From the NCBI GenBank assembly GCA_934122035.1, contig CAKOVP010000018.1, positions 1-28,178 of the forward strand: DNA of 28,178 nucleotides, written 5' to 3'. The stretch comes from an uncultured Clostridia bacterium. Its GTDB lineage: Bacteria; Bacillota; Clostridia; TANB77; CAG-508. The notes under the pieces were generated by a model. That model did not search any database. It was not told the origin of the DNA and saw only the letters and a program-made list of their open reading frames with translations. Positions 7,604 through 14,436 of this stretch are shown here, piece after piece. The translations under genes were made by a program, and so were the position numbers. Each line of letters opens with the position of its first letter. Position 1 is the first letter of the stretch.

Positions 7604-8986
7604 TTGCAAACAAAAAAAATTAAAAATAAAACATCTTATATAATAATTGCTGCTATAATAGTGGCTTGTATAGTGGGAGCGATTATTTACTATGCATATA
7701 AAACTACAAAAACATATGTAACAGCTTCAGAAAATAAATATAATATGGCATTTTTTGAATTAGTCGACTATGTGCAAAATGTGGAAACATATCTTGCAAA
7801 AGCACTAATATCAACATCTCCAGAGAGTGGAGCAGAAACTCTAACAAATGTATGGAGAGAGGCAAGTATTGCACAAAGCTGTTTATCACAATTGCCAATA
7901 GAAAGTCACGAACTGGAAAATGTATCTAAATTTTTGAATCAAGTAAGTGACTATAGTTATTCTTTATCTAGAAAAAATATAAGTGGTCAAAGTTTAAATG
8001 AGGAAGACTTAAAAAATATAAAAGAATTACACAGTTACAGTTTAGATTTGGAAAATACTTTAAACCAATTATCTACAGACTTAGATGATGGAAGAATAAA
8101 ATGGAATGAATTAAAAGAAGAAGGAACAAACAAATTTGCAACACAAGTAAGTTCAATTACAAAAGACAGTTTCTCTTCATTAGAAGAAAATTTTCACGAG
8201 TATTCTGGACTAATATATGATGGAGCATTCTCAGATCATATAACAAGTTCAGAGAAAAAAGGTTTAACAGGAGAAGATATAACAGAAGAACAGGCAATAC
8301 AAAAAGTAAAAGATTTTTATGGTGAAGATAAAATAGAAGATATAAAATCAAATGGATATTCAGAAAATGCAGAAATACCTTCATATGATTTTAACGTAAA
8401 AATAAAAGAAAATAGTGATACTGCAACAATTTCTGTTTCGAAAAAAGGTGGACACATAGTATTTGCAAATTATAATAAACAAGTAAATACAGAAGTAATT
8501 TCCCAAGAAGAAGCGGACAACATTGGCAAAAACTTTCTACAAAATCACGGTTATTCAGATATGAAAGAAACATACTATTTAAAACAAAATGGAATTGTAA
8601 CAATAAACTATGCATATGAACAAAAAACATTATCTGGTGAAAGAATTGTAATGTATCCAGATTTAATAAAACTAAAAGTAGCATTGGACACAGGCGAGGT
8701 TTTAGGAATAGAAACACAAGGATATTTAAATTCACACACAGAAAGAAAAATTCCAGAAAATTTAATATCTAAAGAAAAAGCAAAAGAAGTATTAAATAAA
8801 GAACTACAAATAGAAAGTGAAAATTTAGCTATAATACCAACTGAATGGAAAACAGAAGTGCTTTGCTGGGAGTTTAAAGGAAAAGTAGAAGATAACGAAT
8901 TTTTAGTATATATAAATGCAGAAACAGGTAAAGAAGAAGACATATTAGTGATAGTAAATACACCAGATGGAACTTTAACACATTAA
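7604..8986 (+). CDS. ypeB: Germination protein YpeB
   Basis: The 460-residue protein has one N-terminal transmembrane anchor (about residues 12-32). A helical domain follows, carrying FFELVDYVQNVETYLAKAL and NVWREASIAQSCLSQLP, hallmarks of YpeB. The C-terminal half holds PepSY-like repeats, for example EEQAIQKVKDFYG around 225, SQEEADNIGKNFLQNHGY around 300 and SKEKAKEVLNKEL near 390. YpeB is needed for SleB stability and localisation in the dormant spore. The TTG start at 7604 is fixed by AAAGGAGG 8 bases upstream, the same type of start as sleB, and the 15-bp spacing implies co-transcription. The length equals the usual family length. Identification is firm. Confidence 0.92.
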   Translation: MQTKKIKNKTSYIIIAAIIVACIVGAIIYYAYKTTKTYVTASENKYNMAFFELVDYVQNVETYLAKALISTSPESGAETLTNVWREASIAQSCLSQLPIESHELENVSKFLNQVSDYSYSLSRKNISGQSLNEEDLKNIKELHSYSLDLENTLNQLSTDLDDGRIKWNELKEEGTNKFATQVSSITKDSFSSLEENFHEYSGLIYDGAFSDHITSSEKKGLTGEDITEEQAIQKVKDFYGEDKIEDIKSNGYSENAEIPSYDFNVKIKENSDTATISVSKKGGHIVFANYNKQVNTEVISQEEADNIGKNFLQNHGYSDMKETYYLKQNGIVTINYAYEQKTLSGERIVMYPDLIKLKVALDTGEVLGIETQGYLNSHTERKIPENLISKEKAKEVLNKELQIESENLAIIPTEWKTEVLCWEFKGKVEDNEFLVYINAETGKEEDILVIVNTPDGTLTH

Positions 8987-9080
8987 TTTCCAGTATTATA
9001 AATTAAAAAATACACACAATAATAGTAAATTTATAATTATATAACTATAAATAAGATTTATGAAAAGTGAGGAAAACATT

Positions 9081-9248
9081 ATGACTAAAAAGAATCTAAT
9101 GTCAGAAAACTTAAAAGAAGAAATTGCAAAGGAATTAGGTGTGTATGAGCAAGTAAAAAAAGATGGAGGATGGGAAAACGTACCTTCAAAAACTTGTGGT
9201 AACATGGTATCAAAGGCAATAGAAATAGCAAATAGAAATACAAAATAG
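9081..9248 (+). CDS. Small acid-soluble spore protein, alpha/beta type (SspF-like)
   Basis: Only 55 residues. LKEEIAKELGVYEQVKKDGG followed by W-E-N-V and TCGNMVSKAIEIANRN follows the alpha/beta SASP plan: an amphipathic EIAxELG helix, a short turn with GGW, and a second helix entered through GNMV. These proteins coat and protect DNA in the spore core and are made in the forespore. The turn has a Cys (KTCGNM), as in some clostridial minor SASPs. GAGGA lies 7 bases before the ATG at 9081; an in-frame ATG at 9060 has no SD. The gene follows ypeB by 94 bp and ends in its own terminator. I could not pick a convincing SigG promoter in the gap. Confidence 0.78.
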   Translation: MTKKNLMSENLKEEIAKELGVYEQVKKDGGWENVPSKTCGNMVSKAIEIANRNTK

Positions 9249-9260
9249 TAAGAATAAATT

Positions 9261-9301
9261 AAGGCTCTGCTTAATAAAATTAAGCAGGGCTTTAAATTTT
9301 T
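9261..9301 (+). terminator. Rho-independent terminator after the SASP gene
   Basis: AAGGCTCTGCTTAA (9261-9274) pairs with TTAAGCAGGGCTTT (9280-9293) around a 5-nt loop, followed by a short T run from 9297. It lies 12 bp past the stop codon. Confidence 0.8.
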
Positions 9302-9344
9302 ATAGAAAAGCCATAATAATTTTCTAGAATAAATAAAATATAGC

Positions 9345-9376
9345 ACACGATAAATTTATTTCATAAATTTTCGTGT
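9345..9376. repeat. Palindrome in the murF upstream region
   Basis: CACGATAAATTTAT and ATAAATTTTCGTG form a 13-14 bp inverted repeat with one bulge and a TTC loop. It lies about 87 bp before the murF -35. It could be a regulator site or an extra hairpin behind the SASP terminator; nothing decides between these. Confidence 0.4.
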
Positions 9377-9462
9377 ATGACCACATTTGCTGTAAAATTC
9401 CAATTAAAAAAGTATAAATGACGGACCAAGAAATTGAAAATTTTTAGATTTGTCCTTTAATA

Positions 9463-9491
9463 TTGATAAAATGAGAATGCTGAGATATAAT
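9463..9491 (+). promoter_or_regulatory. Sigma-A promoter of the murF-ddl-yqeK operon
   Basis: TTGATA (9463-9468), a 17-bp spacer and TATAAT (9486-9491). Transcription would begin near 9498, which excludes the ATG codons at 9471 and earlier as starts. Confidence 0.8.
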
Positions 9492-9518
9492 ATGAAAAAA
9501 AGAAGGGAAGACAGAACA

Positions 9519-10895
9519 TTGAAAAGTATGTTAGTTAAAGATATATTAAAAGTTACGAATGGTACACTTGTGTATGGAGATAAGAATGAAGTATGCAAGA
9601 ATTTTTCTAAAAATACAAATGAAATAAATGAAGGAGATATTTATATCGGAATAAAAGGTGAAAGATTCGATGGAAGCACGTTTTATAAAGAAGCATTAGA
9701 ACAAGGAGCAAAAGGAGCAATAATAAATAAAAATGCTCAAATTGATAAAACTCTTACACAAGGAAAGTTTTTAATAGAAGTTGATGATACAATAGAAGCA
9801 CTTGCACAAATTGCAACATTAAAAAGAGAACAATACAATATTCCAGTTATTGCAGTAACAGGAAGTGTTGGAAAAACAAGCACAAAAGATATAATATATA
9901 GTGTGGTTTCAGAAAAATACAATACATTAAAAACATTGGGAAATTTAAATAACCATATTGGATTACCCATGACAATATTAAGACTAAAAGACGAAGAAGC
10001 ATTGGTTGTAGAAGTGGGAATGAATCATTTTGGAGAAATAAGCAAATTAACAAGAATTGCAAAGCCAGACATAGCAGTAATAACAAATGTTGGAACAGCA
10101 CATATTGGAAATTTAGGCTCAAGAGAAAATATATTAAAGGCTAAACTAGAAATACTAGAGGGCCTAAGCAAAAACGGAACTCTAGTAATTAATAATGATA
10201 ATGATTTATTACACAAGTGGAACAAAGAAAATACAAAATATAATGTAGTTACATATGGAATAAATAATGAAAGTACATATGTGGCAGAAAATATTGAATA
10301 TACTAAAACAGGTAGTAGTTATACTATAAACTGTGATAATAAAGAATATAAAGTAAAAGTTCCAGTTGGAGGAGAAGCTTTTATATATAATAGCTTATCT
10401 GCAATAAGTGTAGGCAAAATATTAAATATACCAATGCAAAAAATAATAGATGGGATAGAAAAATTTGAGCTTACAAAAATGAGACTAGATGTTACAAAAA
10501 TGAAAGAAGGATATACTGTAATAAATGACTGTTACAATGCAAATTATGATTCTATGAAATCTTCAATAGAATATCTAAAAAATATAGACGGAAAAAGAAA
10601 AATAGCTGTGCTTGGAGATATGTTAGAACTTGGAGATTTTTCACAAGAACTACACGAAAAAGTTGGGCAGCAGGTTGCTAAAAATAAAATAGACATATTA
10701 ATTACAGTTGGAACAGCATCAGAATTTATAGCCCAAAAAGCAAAAGAAAATGGAACAAAGTGTGTATATAATTTTAAAAATAATGAAGAAGCAATAGAAA
10801 AACTACAAGAAATCCTATCTTCAGGAGATGTAGTGTTAATAAAAGCTTCAAATTCAATGAAATTCAAAGAAATTGCAGAGAAAATAATTCATTAG
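9519..10895 (+). CDS. murF: UDP-N-acetylmuramoyl-tripeptide--D-alanyl-D-alanine ligase MurF
   Basis: MurF adds D-Ala-D-Ala to the UDP-MurNAc tripeptide, the last cytoplasmic amino-acid step of peptidoglycan precursor synthesis. The 458-residue protein has the N-terminal MurF domain (GDIYIGIKGERFDGSTFYKE, about 39-58). The ATP-binding loop is VTGSVGKTSTKD (about 113-124), followed by LGNLNNHIGLPMT, the GMNHFGEISKL substrate segment, and the C-terminal ligase domain with DCYNANYDSMKSS and VLGDMLELGDFS. The TTG at 9519 is chosen because it lies downstream of the promoter and 10 bases after AAGGGA; longer frames start inside the promoter. Ddl follows 15 bp downstream and makes the dipeptide that MurF uses. 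Confidence 0.93.
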   Translation: MKSMLVKDILKVTNGTLVYGDKNEVCKNFSKNTNEINEGDIYIGIKGERFDGSTFYKEALEQGAKGAIINKNAQIDKTLTQGKFLIEVDDTIEALAQIATLKREQYNIPVIAVTGSVGKTSTKDIIYSVVSEKYNTLKTLGNLNNHIGLPMTILRLKDEEALVVEVGMNHFGEISKLTRIAKPDIAVITNVGTAHIGNLGSRENILKAKLEILEGLSKNGTLVINNDNDLLHKWNKENTKYNVVTYGINNESTYVAENIEYTKTGSSYTINCDNKEYKVKVPVGGEAFIYNSLSAISVGKILNIPMQKIIDGIEKFELTKMRLDVTKMKEGYTVINDCYNANYDSMKSSIEYLKNIDGKRKIAVLGDMLELGDFSQELHEKVGQQVAKNKIDILITVGTASEFIAQKAKENGTKCVYNFKNNEEAIEKLQEILSSGDVVLIKASNSMKFKEIAEKIIH

Positions 10896-10910
10896 AAAAG
10901 AGGAAAAACA

Positions 10911-11978
10911 ATGGAAAAAATAAAACTTGCGGTAATATTTGGTGGACAGTCAACAGAACACAATGTTTCAATTGTATCTGGAAGCTCTGTATTAAAAAAT
11001 TTAAATAAAGAAAAGTACGAAATATATCCAATATATATTTCTAAAGAAGGAACTTGGTATCATTATAATAAAAATATAAATGAAATATATATATTTGAAA
11101 TTGGAAAAGAACCAGAAGAAAAATATTTAGAAAAAATTGAAAATGTAATAAAAAAATTAAAAGAGCAAGACGTAGTATTTCCAGTACTTCATGGACTATA
11201 TGGAGAAGACGGCACAATTCAAGGACTTTTAGAGCTTATAAAAGTACCATATGTTGGGTGTAAAGTATTAGCTTCTTCAGTTTGTATGGATAAGGTATAT
11301 TCAAAAATAATATTTGAAAAAGCAAATTTAAAACAAGCTAAATATATAGTAATAAATAAGCAGAAAAATGAAAATTATGTATATGTAAACGAAGAATTAG
11401 AACACATAAATATGCCTATACAAGAAATATGCAAAATAGTAGAGAAAAACATAGGATTTCCTGTATTTGTTAAACCATCTAATTCGGGCTCATCCGTTGG
11501 AGTTAGCAAAGCTACAAACAAAAATGAGTTAAAAATTGCAATAGAGAAAGCTGGAAAATATGATAAAGAAATACTAGTAGAGCAAGGAATAAATGCAAAA
11601 GAAATTGAATGTGCAGTACTCGGAACAGAAAACATACAAGCATCTTGTGTTGGTCAGGCATTATCTGCAGATGATTTTTATGACTACAATTCTAAATACA
11701 TAAATGTAGAGTCTAAAACTATAATACCAGCACAAATTGATGAAAAAATTGCAAATCAAATTAGAAAAGAAGCAATAAAAGCATTTAAAGCTGTTAGAGG
11801 AAGCGGACTTGCAAGAGTAGACTTCTTTGTGGATAAAACTACAAATGAAATTTATATAAATGAAATTAACACAATGCCAGGATTTACAAATATAAGTATG
11901 TATCCAAAGTTGTGGGAAACTAGTGGAAAAGAATATTCAAAATTATTAGATGAATTAATAGAACAAGAATTATTATAA
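10911..11978 (+). CDS. ddl: D-alanine--D-alanine ligase
   Basis: This 355-residue ATP-grasp enzyme starts KIKLAVIFGGQSTEHNVSI, with the Glu that contacts the first D-Ala. It continues with VFPVLHGLYGEDGTIQGLLE (about 83-102), the ATP-grasp lid GFPVFVKPSNSGSSVGVSKA (about 183-202), and the C-terminal ARVDFFVDK and YINEINTMPGFT metal-binding motifs. The omega-loop reads DFYDYNSKY. Its Tyr is the residue of ordinary D-Ala-D-Ala ligases; D-Ala-D-Lac (Van) enzymes differ there, so no vancomycin resistance is implied. Its ATG has AGAGGA upstream. It is second in the murF-ddl-yqeK operon and supplies the MurF substrate. Confidence 0.95.
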   Translation: MEKIKLAVIFGGQSTEHNVSIVSGSSVLKNLNKEKYEIYPIYISKEGTWYHYNKNINEIYIFEIGKEPEEKYLEKIENVIKKLKEQDVVFPVLHGLYGEDGTIQGLLELIKVPYVGCKVLASSVCMDKVYSKIIFEKANLKQAKYIVINKQKNENYVYVNEELEHINMPIQEICKIVEKNIGFPVFVKPSNSGSSVGVSKATNKNELKIAIEKAGKYDKEILVEQGINAKEIECAVLGTENIQASCVGQALSADDFYDYNSKYINVESKTIIPAQIDEKIANQIRKEAIKAFKAVRGSGLARVDFFVDKTTNEIYINEINTMPGFTNISMYPKLWETSGKEYSKLLDELIEQELL

Positions 11979-11991
11979 GGGAGAAATAAAA

Positions 11992-12567
11992 TTGGAACTA
12001 ATAGAACAAATAAAAAATGACCTAAAAAATATTTTGTCGGAAAGAAGATATATACACTCAATAGGCGTCATGAAAATGTGTGAAGAACTTGCAAAATTAT
12101 ATGGAGTAGACGTTGAAAAGGCAAAACTTGCAGGTCTTCTACACGATAATGCCAAAGAGATGCCAAGAGAGAAAATGTTAAAATATGTAGAAGAAAATAA
12201 CATTCCAATAACGGAAGTGGAAAGAATTAATACACCTATCCTACATGGAAAAATTGGGGCAGACATTGCCAAGAAAAAATATAATGTGGATGAAGAGATA
12301 GAAAATGCAATAAAATATCATACAACTACAAGTGTAAAAATGGACAAGCTTGCAAAAATTGTTTTTGTAGCAGACAAAGTAGAAATGAATAGAAAATCAG
12401 AAGAATATGATATAGAAGCGGAAAGAGAACTTGCTAAAAAAGACTTAGATGCAACAGTTTTACTCATAATAGACTCTAATATAACATCATTAATAGCAAA
12501 AGGTAAATTAATAGATCAAGATAGTATAGACACGAGAAATTTATTAATAATGAATAAAATGAAGTAA
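11992..12567 (+). CDS. yqeK: HD-domain hydrolase YqeK, symmetrical Ap4A hydrolase
   Basis: The 191-residue protein carries the metal-binding HD pattern. A His lies in the early RYIHSIGVMKMC, then the paired LAGLLHDNAKEM (about residue 53), the His of PILHGKIGADIA, the His of IKYHTT and the Asp of VFVADKVE. This spacing is that of YqeK, which cleaves diadenosine tetraphosphate to two ADP. The TTG start follows AAGGGAG by 8 bases, and the gene begins 13 bp after ddl. YqeK is commonly found with nadD and rsfS; neither is here, so the cell-wall context is unusual. It is the last gene before a new promoter. Confidence 0.88.
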   Translation: MELIEQIKNDLKNILSERRYIHSIGVMKMCEELAKLYGVDVEKAKLAGLLHDNAKEMPREKMLKYVEENNIPITEVERINTPILHGKIGADIAKKKYNVDEEIENAIKYHTTTSVKMDKLAKIVFVADKVEMNRKSEEYDIEAERELAKKDLDATVLLIIDSNITSLIAKGKLIDQDSIDTRNLLIMNKMK

Positions 12568-12577
12568 AGCAAAAATC

Positions 12578-12606
12578 TTTACATACGTACTAGTGCGTGA
12601 TATAAT
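12578..12606 (+). promoter_or_regulatory. Sigma-A promoter of the dnaJ-like gene with a palindrome in the spacer
   Basis: TTTACA (12578-12583), a 17-bp spacer and TATAAT (12601-12606). The spacer contains ACGTACTAGTGCGT (12585-12598), a 14-bp palindrome centred on CTAG with one non-complementary pair. A repressor bound there would block RNA polymerase. CIRCE and CtsR-type sites were not seen. Confidence 0.72.
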
Positions 12607-12636
12607 ATGGCTACCATGATGTGGGAGGAATTATGA

Positions 12637-13536
12637 ATGATTTTTAAGGACTATTATAAAATACTTGGTTTGGATACAAACAAAGTCACAACAGAAGAAA
12701 TAAAATCAGCATATAGAGAACAAGCGAAAAAATATCACCCAGACGTAAATGTAGGATCAGAAGAGAGATTTAAAGACATAAACGAAGCATATAATACACT
12801 GTCAAATCCTTCTACAAGAAGAAAATATGATAGAATGTGGAACTCTAGAATTGGAAGAAAAAAAGCTCAAAAGGCAAAAGAATACAATAGAAAGAATACT
12901 TCTGCTAAGGGAGAAATTTTAAATATCTTATTTGGAAACTTTGATGGAAAATCTGAAAAACAAAAAGTACACATTAGTAATGAAAAACTACCAAAACAGG
13001 GAGAAAATGTAGAAACAGAAATAGGAATATCTATTCAGGATGCTTTTTTTGGAACAAACAAAGATATCTCGCTAAGAACAGTAAATGGTAAAATGAGAAC
13101 ATTTGAAGTAGCAATACCAGCTGGAATAAGAAGTGGAGAAAAAATAAGATTAATGGGGCAAGGCCTTGCTGGAGAAAATGGGGGAAAAAATGGAGACCTT
13201 CTAATAAGAATAAATATAGAAAAAAGTAATAAATATGAATTAATTGGAACAGATATTTTAACACAAATACCAATAACTCCATGGGAAGCAGCATTAGGAA
13301 CAAAATTAAACATACAATTATTAGACGAAACAATAGGAGTGTTCATTCCACAAGGTACAACAACTGGAAAAGAAATAATAATTCCACAAAAAGGATATAA
13401 GGACGGAAAAGGTGGAAGAGGCAATCTAATAATCACAACTAAAATAATGATATCAGAAAAGATTTCTTCGCAAGAAAAAGATTTGTATAAAAAATTATCG
13501 AAAATATCGAAATTTAATCCAAGAAGAGAATATTAA
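12637..13536 (+). CDS. DnaJ/CbpA-type co-chaperone without zinc finger
   Basis: A J-domain fills residues 1-70: DYYKILGLDTNKVTTEEIKS, the HPD tripeptide in KKYHPDVNVG, and FKDINEAYNTLSNPSTRRKYD. A basic, flexible linker replaces the G/F region, and the four CxxCxGxG zinc repeats of true DnaJ are missing. The C-terminal peptide-binding domains start near residue 125 with ETEIGISIQDAFFGTNKDIS and include PAGIRSGEKIRLMGQGLAG and LLIRINIEKS. Domain layout and the 299-residue length fit class II J-proteins of the CbpA type, which stimulate DnaK ATPase. DnaK and GrpE are not in the window. The ATG at 12637 has GGGAGG 8 bases upstream. Monocistronic. Confidence 0.88.
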   Translation: MIFKDYYKILGLDTNKVTTEEIKSAYREQAKKYHPDVNVGSEERFKDINEAYNTLSNPSTRRKYDRMWNSRIGRKKAQKAKEYNRKNTSAKGEILNILFGNFDGKSEKQKVHISNEKLPKQGENVETEIGISIQDAFFGTNKDISLRTVNGKMRTFEVAIPAGIRSGEKIRLMGQGLAGENGGKNGDLLIRINIEKSNKYELIGTDILTQIPITPWEAALGTKLNIQLLDETIGVFIPQGTTTGKEIIIPQKGYKDGKGGRGNLIITTKIMISEKISSQEKDLYKKLSKISKFNPRREY

Positions 13537-13570
13537 ATTTACATAAATAAAAAACATAAAAATACAAATA

Positions 13571-13599
13571 TTGACATATTTAGCAAAAAGCTGTATAAT
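13571..13599 (+). promoter_or_regulatory. Perfect consensus sigma-A promoter of the orphan VirD4 operon
   Basis: TTGACA (13571-13576), exactly 17 bp, then TATAAT (13594-13599). It is the only full-consensus promoter I see in the window and lies 61 bp before the first gene of the three-gene unit. Confidence 0.88.
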
Positions 13600-13659
13600 T
13601 AAAAAGTATGCAGAAGAAAAAATATGAAAATATATTTCATATAGAAAGAGGTGTAATAA

Positions 13660-14181
13660 ATGGATCAAGCACAAGGCAAACATTTTAGTATAACAGATCC
13701 ACACAATGTAAATACTGTTATATATCAAATTCATTCGTCAGAAAAAGAATTTGAAGAAGAAAACTCTCCAAAGTTTACATTAGAGAGATTAAAATGTAGG
13801 CAGGAATTAATAGGGCAAAATAAGAGGAAAACTTTTTTTGTAGATACCCCTAAAGAAGATGGAAACCAACTAGTAATTTTGTCTTTTGGTCAAGACAGAG
13901 TTGTTGTTAACATGGGAATTTTAAACAGAAATGAAGTGAAAATTTCCAAGAAGCCTATGCCTGTAAAATTTGATACATTGTATTCTGAAAAAGAAACAGA
14001 ATTTAAAGATATAAAATATACACCTAATATGAAAAGACCAATAACAATAATAGACCCAGAAACAACAGAAGAAATAAAACCAGTTTTATATTATGATAAA
14101 GAAACGAACGAAGTAAAAGGAAAGTGTAAATTAAAACCATACAAATCTTATTTCGCATTTGAAATAAGGGAAGATAATTAA
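13660..14181 (+). CDS. Uncharacterised protein, first gene of the orphan VirD4 operon
   Basis: I do not recognise this 173-residue protein. It has no signal peptide or membrane segment. The first third is polar (FSITDPHNVNTVIYQIHSSE, about residues 9-28). The centre, VILSFGQDRVVVNMGILNRN around 76-95, alternates like beta strands, and the C-terminal third is Lys/Glu-rich with ITIIDPETTEEIKPVLYYDK (about 128-147). Only two cysteines, in KCRQ and KCKL contexts. The ATG is preceded by AGAGGTG 6 bases away. It is followed after 15 bp by a 70-residue ORF and then a VirD4-like ATPase, suggesting one transcript and a shared function, perhaps as a cargo, adaptor or regulator of the ATPase. That is inference from position only. 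Confidence 0.8.
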   Translation: MDQAQGKHFSITDPHNVNTVIYQIHSSEKEFEEENSPKFTLERLKCRQELIGQNKRKTFFVDTPKEDGNQLVILSFGQDRVVVNMGILNRNEVKISKKPMPVKFDTLYSEKETEFKDIKYTPNMKRPITIIDPETTEEIKPVLYYDKETNEVKGKCKLKPYKSYFAFEIREDN

Positions 14182-14196
14182 GGAGGATCATGTAAA

Positions 14197-14409
14197 ATGA
14201 TTGATAAAGCAAATGGAGAGCCTACAAATGGAGGTTCAATTAAACCAAGCAAAAAAGTAAAATGCGTATGTGGTCAAACCATTGTAAATGAAAAAGAAAA
14301 TTCTTTAGAAATGCCACCTAAAGGCGCTATAGAAGCTCATTTATTAGAAGGTGAAGAAAATTTCTTTACAATTGCATTAGAACCAGATAGAGAAGAAGAA
14401 AGAGAATAA
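14197..14409 (+). CDS. Uncharacterised small acidic protein of the VirD4 operon
   Basis: A 70-residue protein with no match I recognise. It contains one CxC motif (KVKCVCGQTIVNEK, about 21-34), a central hydrophobic patch (GAIEAHLL and FFTIALEP) and a strongly acidic tail (EPDREEERE). No membrane segment. The start has a very strong AAGGAGG 10 bases upstream. It lies 15 bp after the 173-residue gene and 27 bp before the VirD4-like gene, so translation from a common mRNA is very likely. Real gene by SD, frame and codon use; function unknown. A partial zinc-ribbon is possible but only one CxC pair is present. Confidence 0.72.
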   Translation: MIDKANGEPTNGGSIKPSKKVKCVCGQTIVNEKENSLEMPPKGAIEAHLLEGEENFFTIALEPDREEERE

Positions 14410-14436
14410 TATAAAACTTAAGAAAAGGTGAATTTT

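Noticed and set aside
9450..9518. Longer MurF start at 9450
   Set aside because: The region contains the TTGATA-N17-TATAAT promoter, so these codons would not be in the mRNA.
9249..9518. Small RNA gene between the SASP gene and murF
   Set aside because: The terminator, palindrome and promoter account for the visible structure; no promoter-terminator pair of sRNA size is evident.
10911..11978. Vancomycin-resistance D-Ala-D-Lac ligase
   Set aside because: The omega-loop has the Tyr (DFYDYNSKY) of ordinary D-Ala-D-Ala ligases, and no vanH/vanX neighbours exist.
13035..13436. 133-codon open frame on the minus strand within the dnaJ-like gene
   Set aside because: Antisense shadow of an AT-rich real gene, without SD or family resemblance. 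The same applies to the other antisense frames in murF, ypeB, suf genes and virD4.
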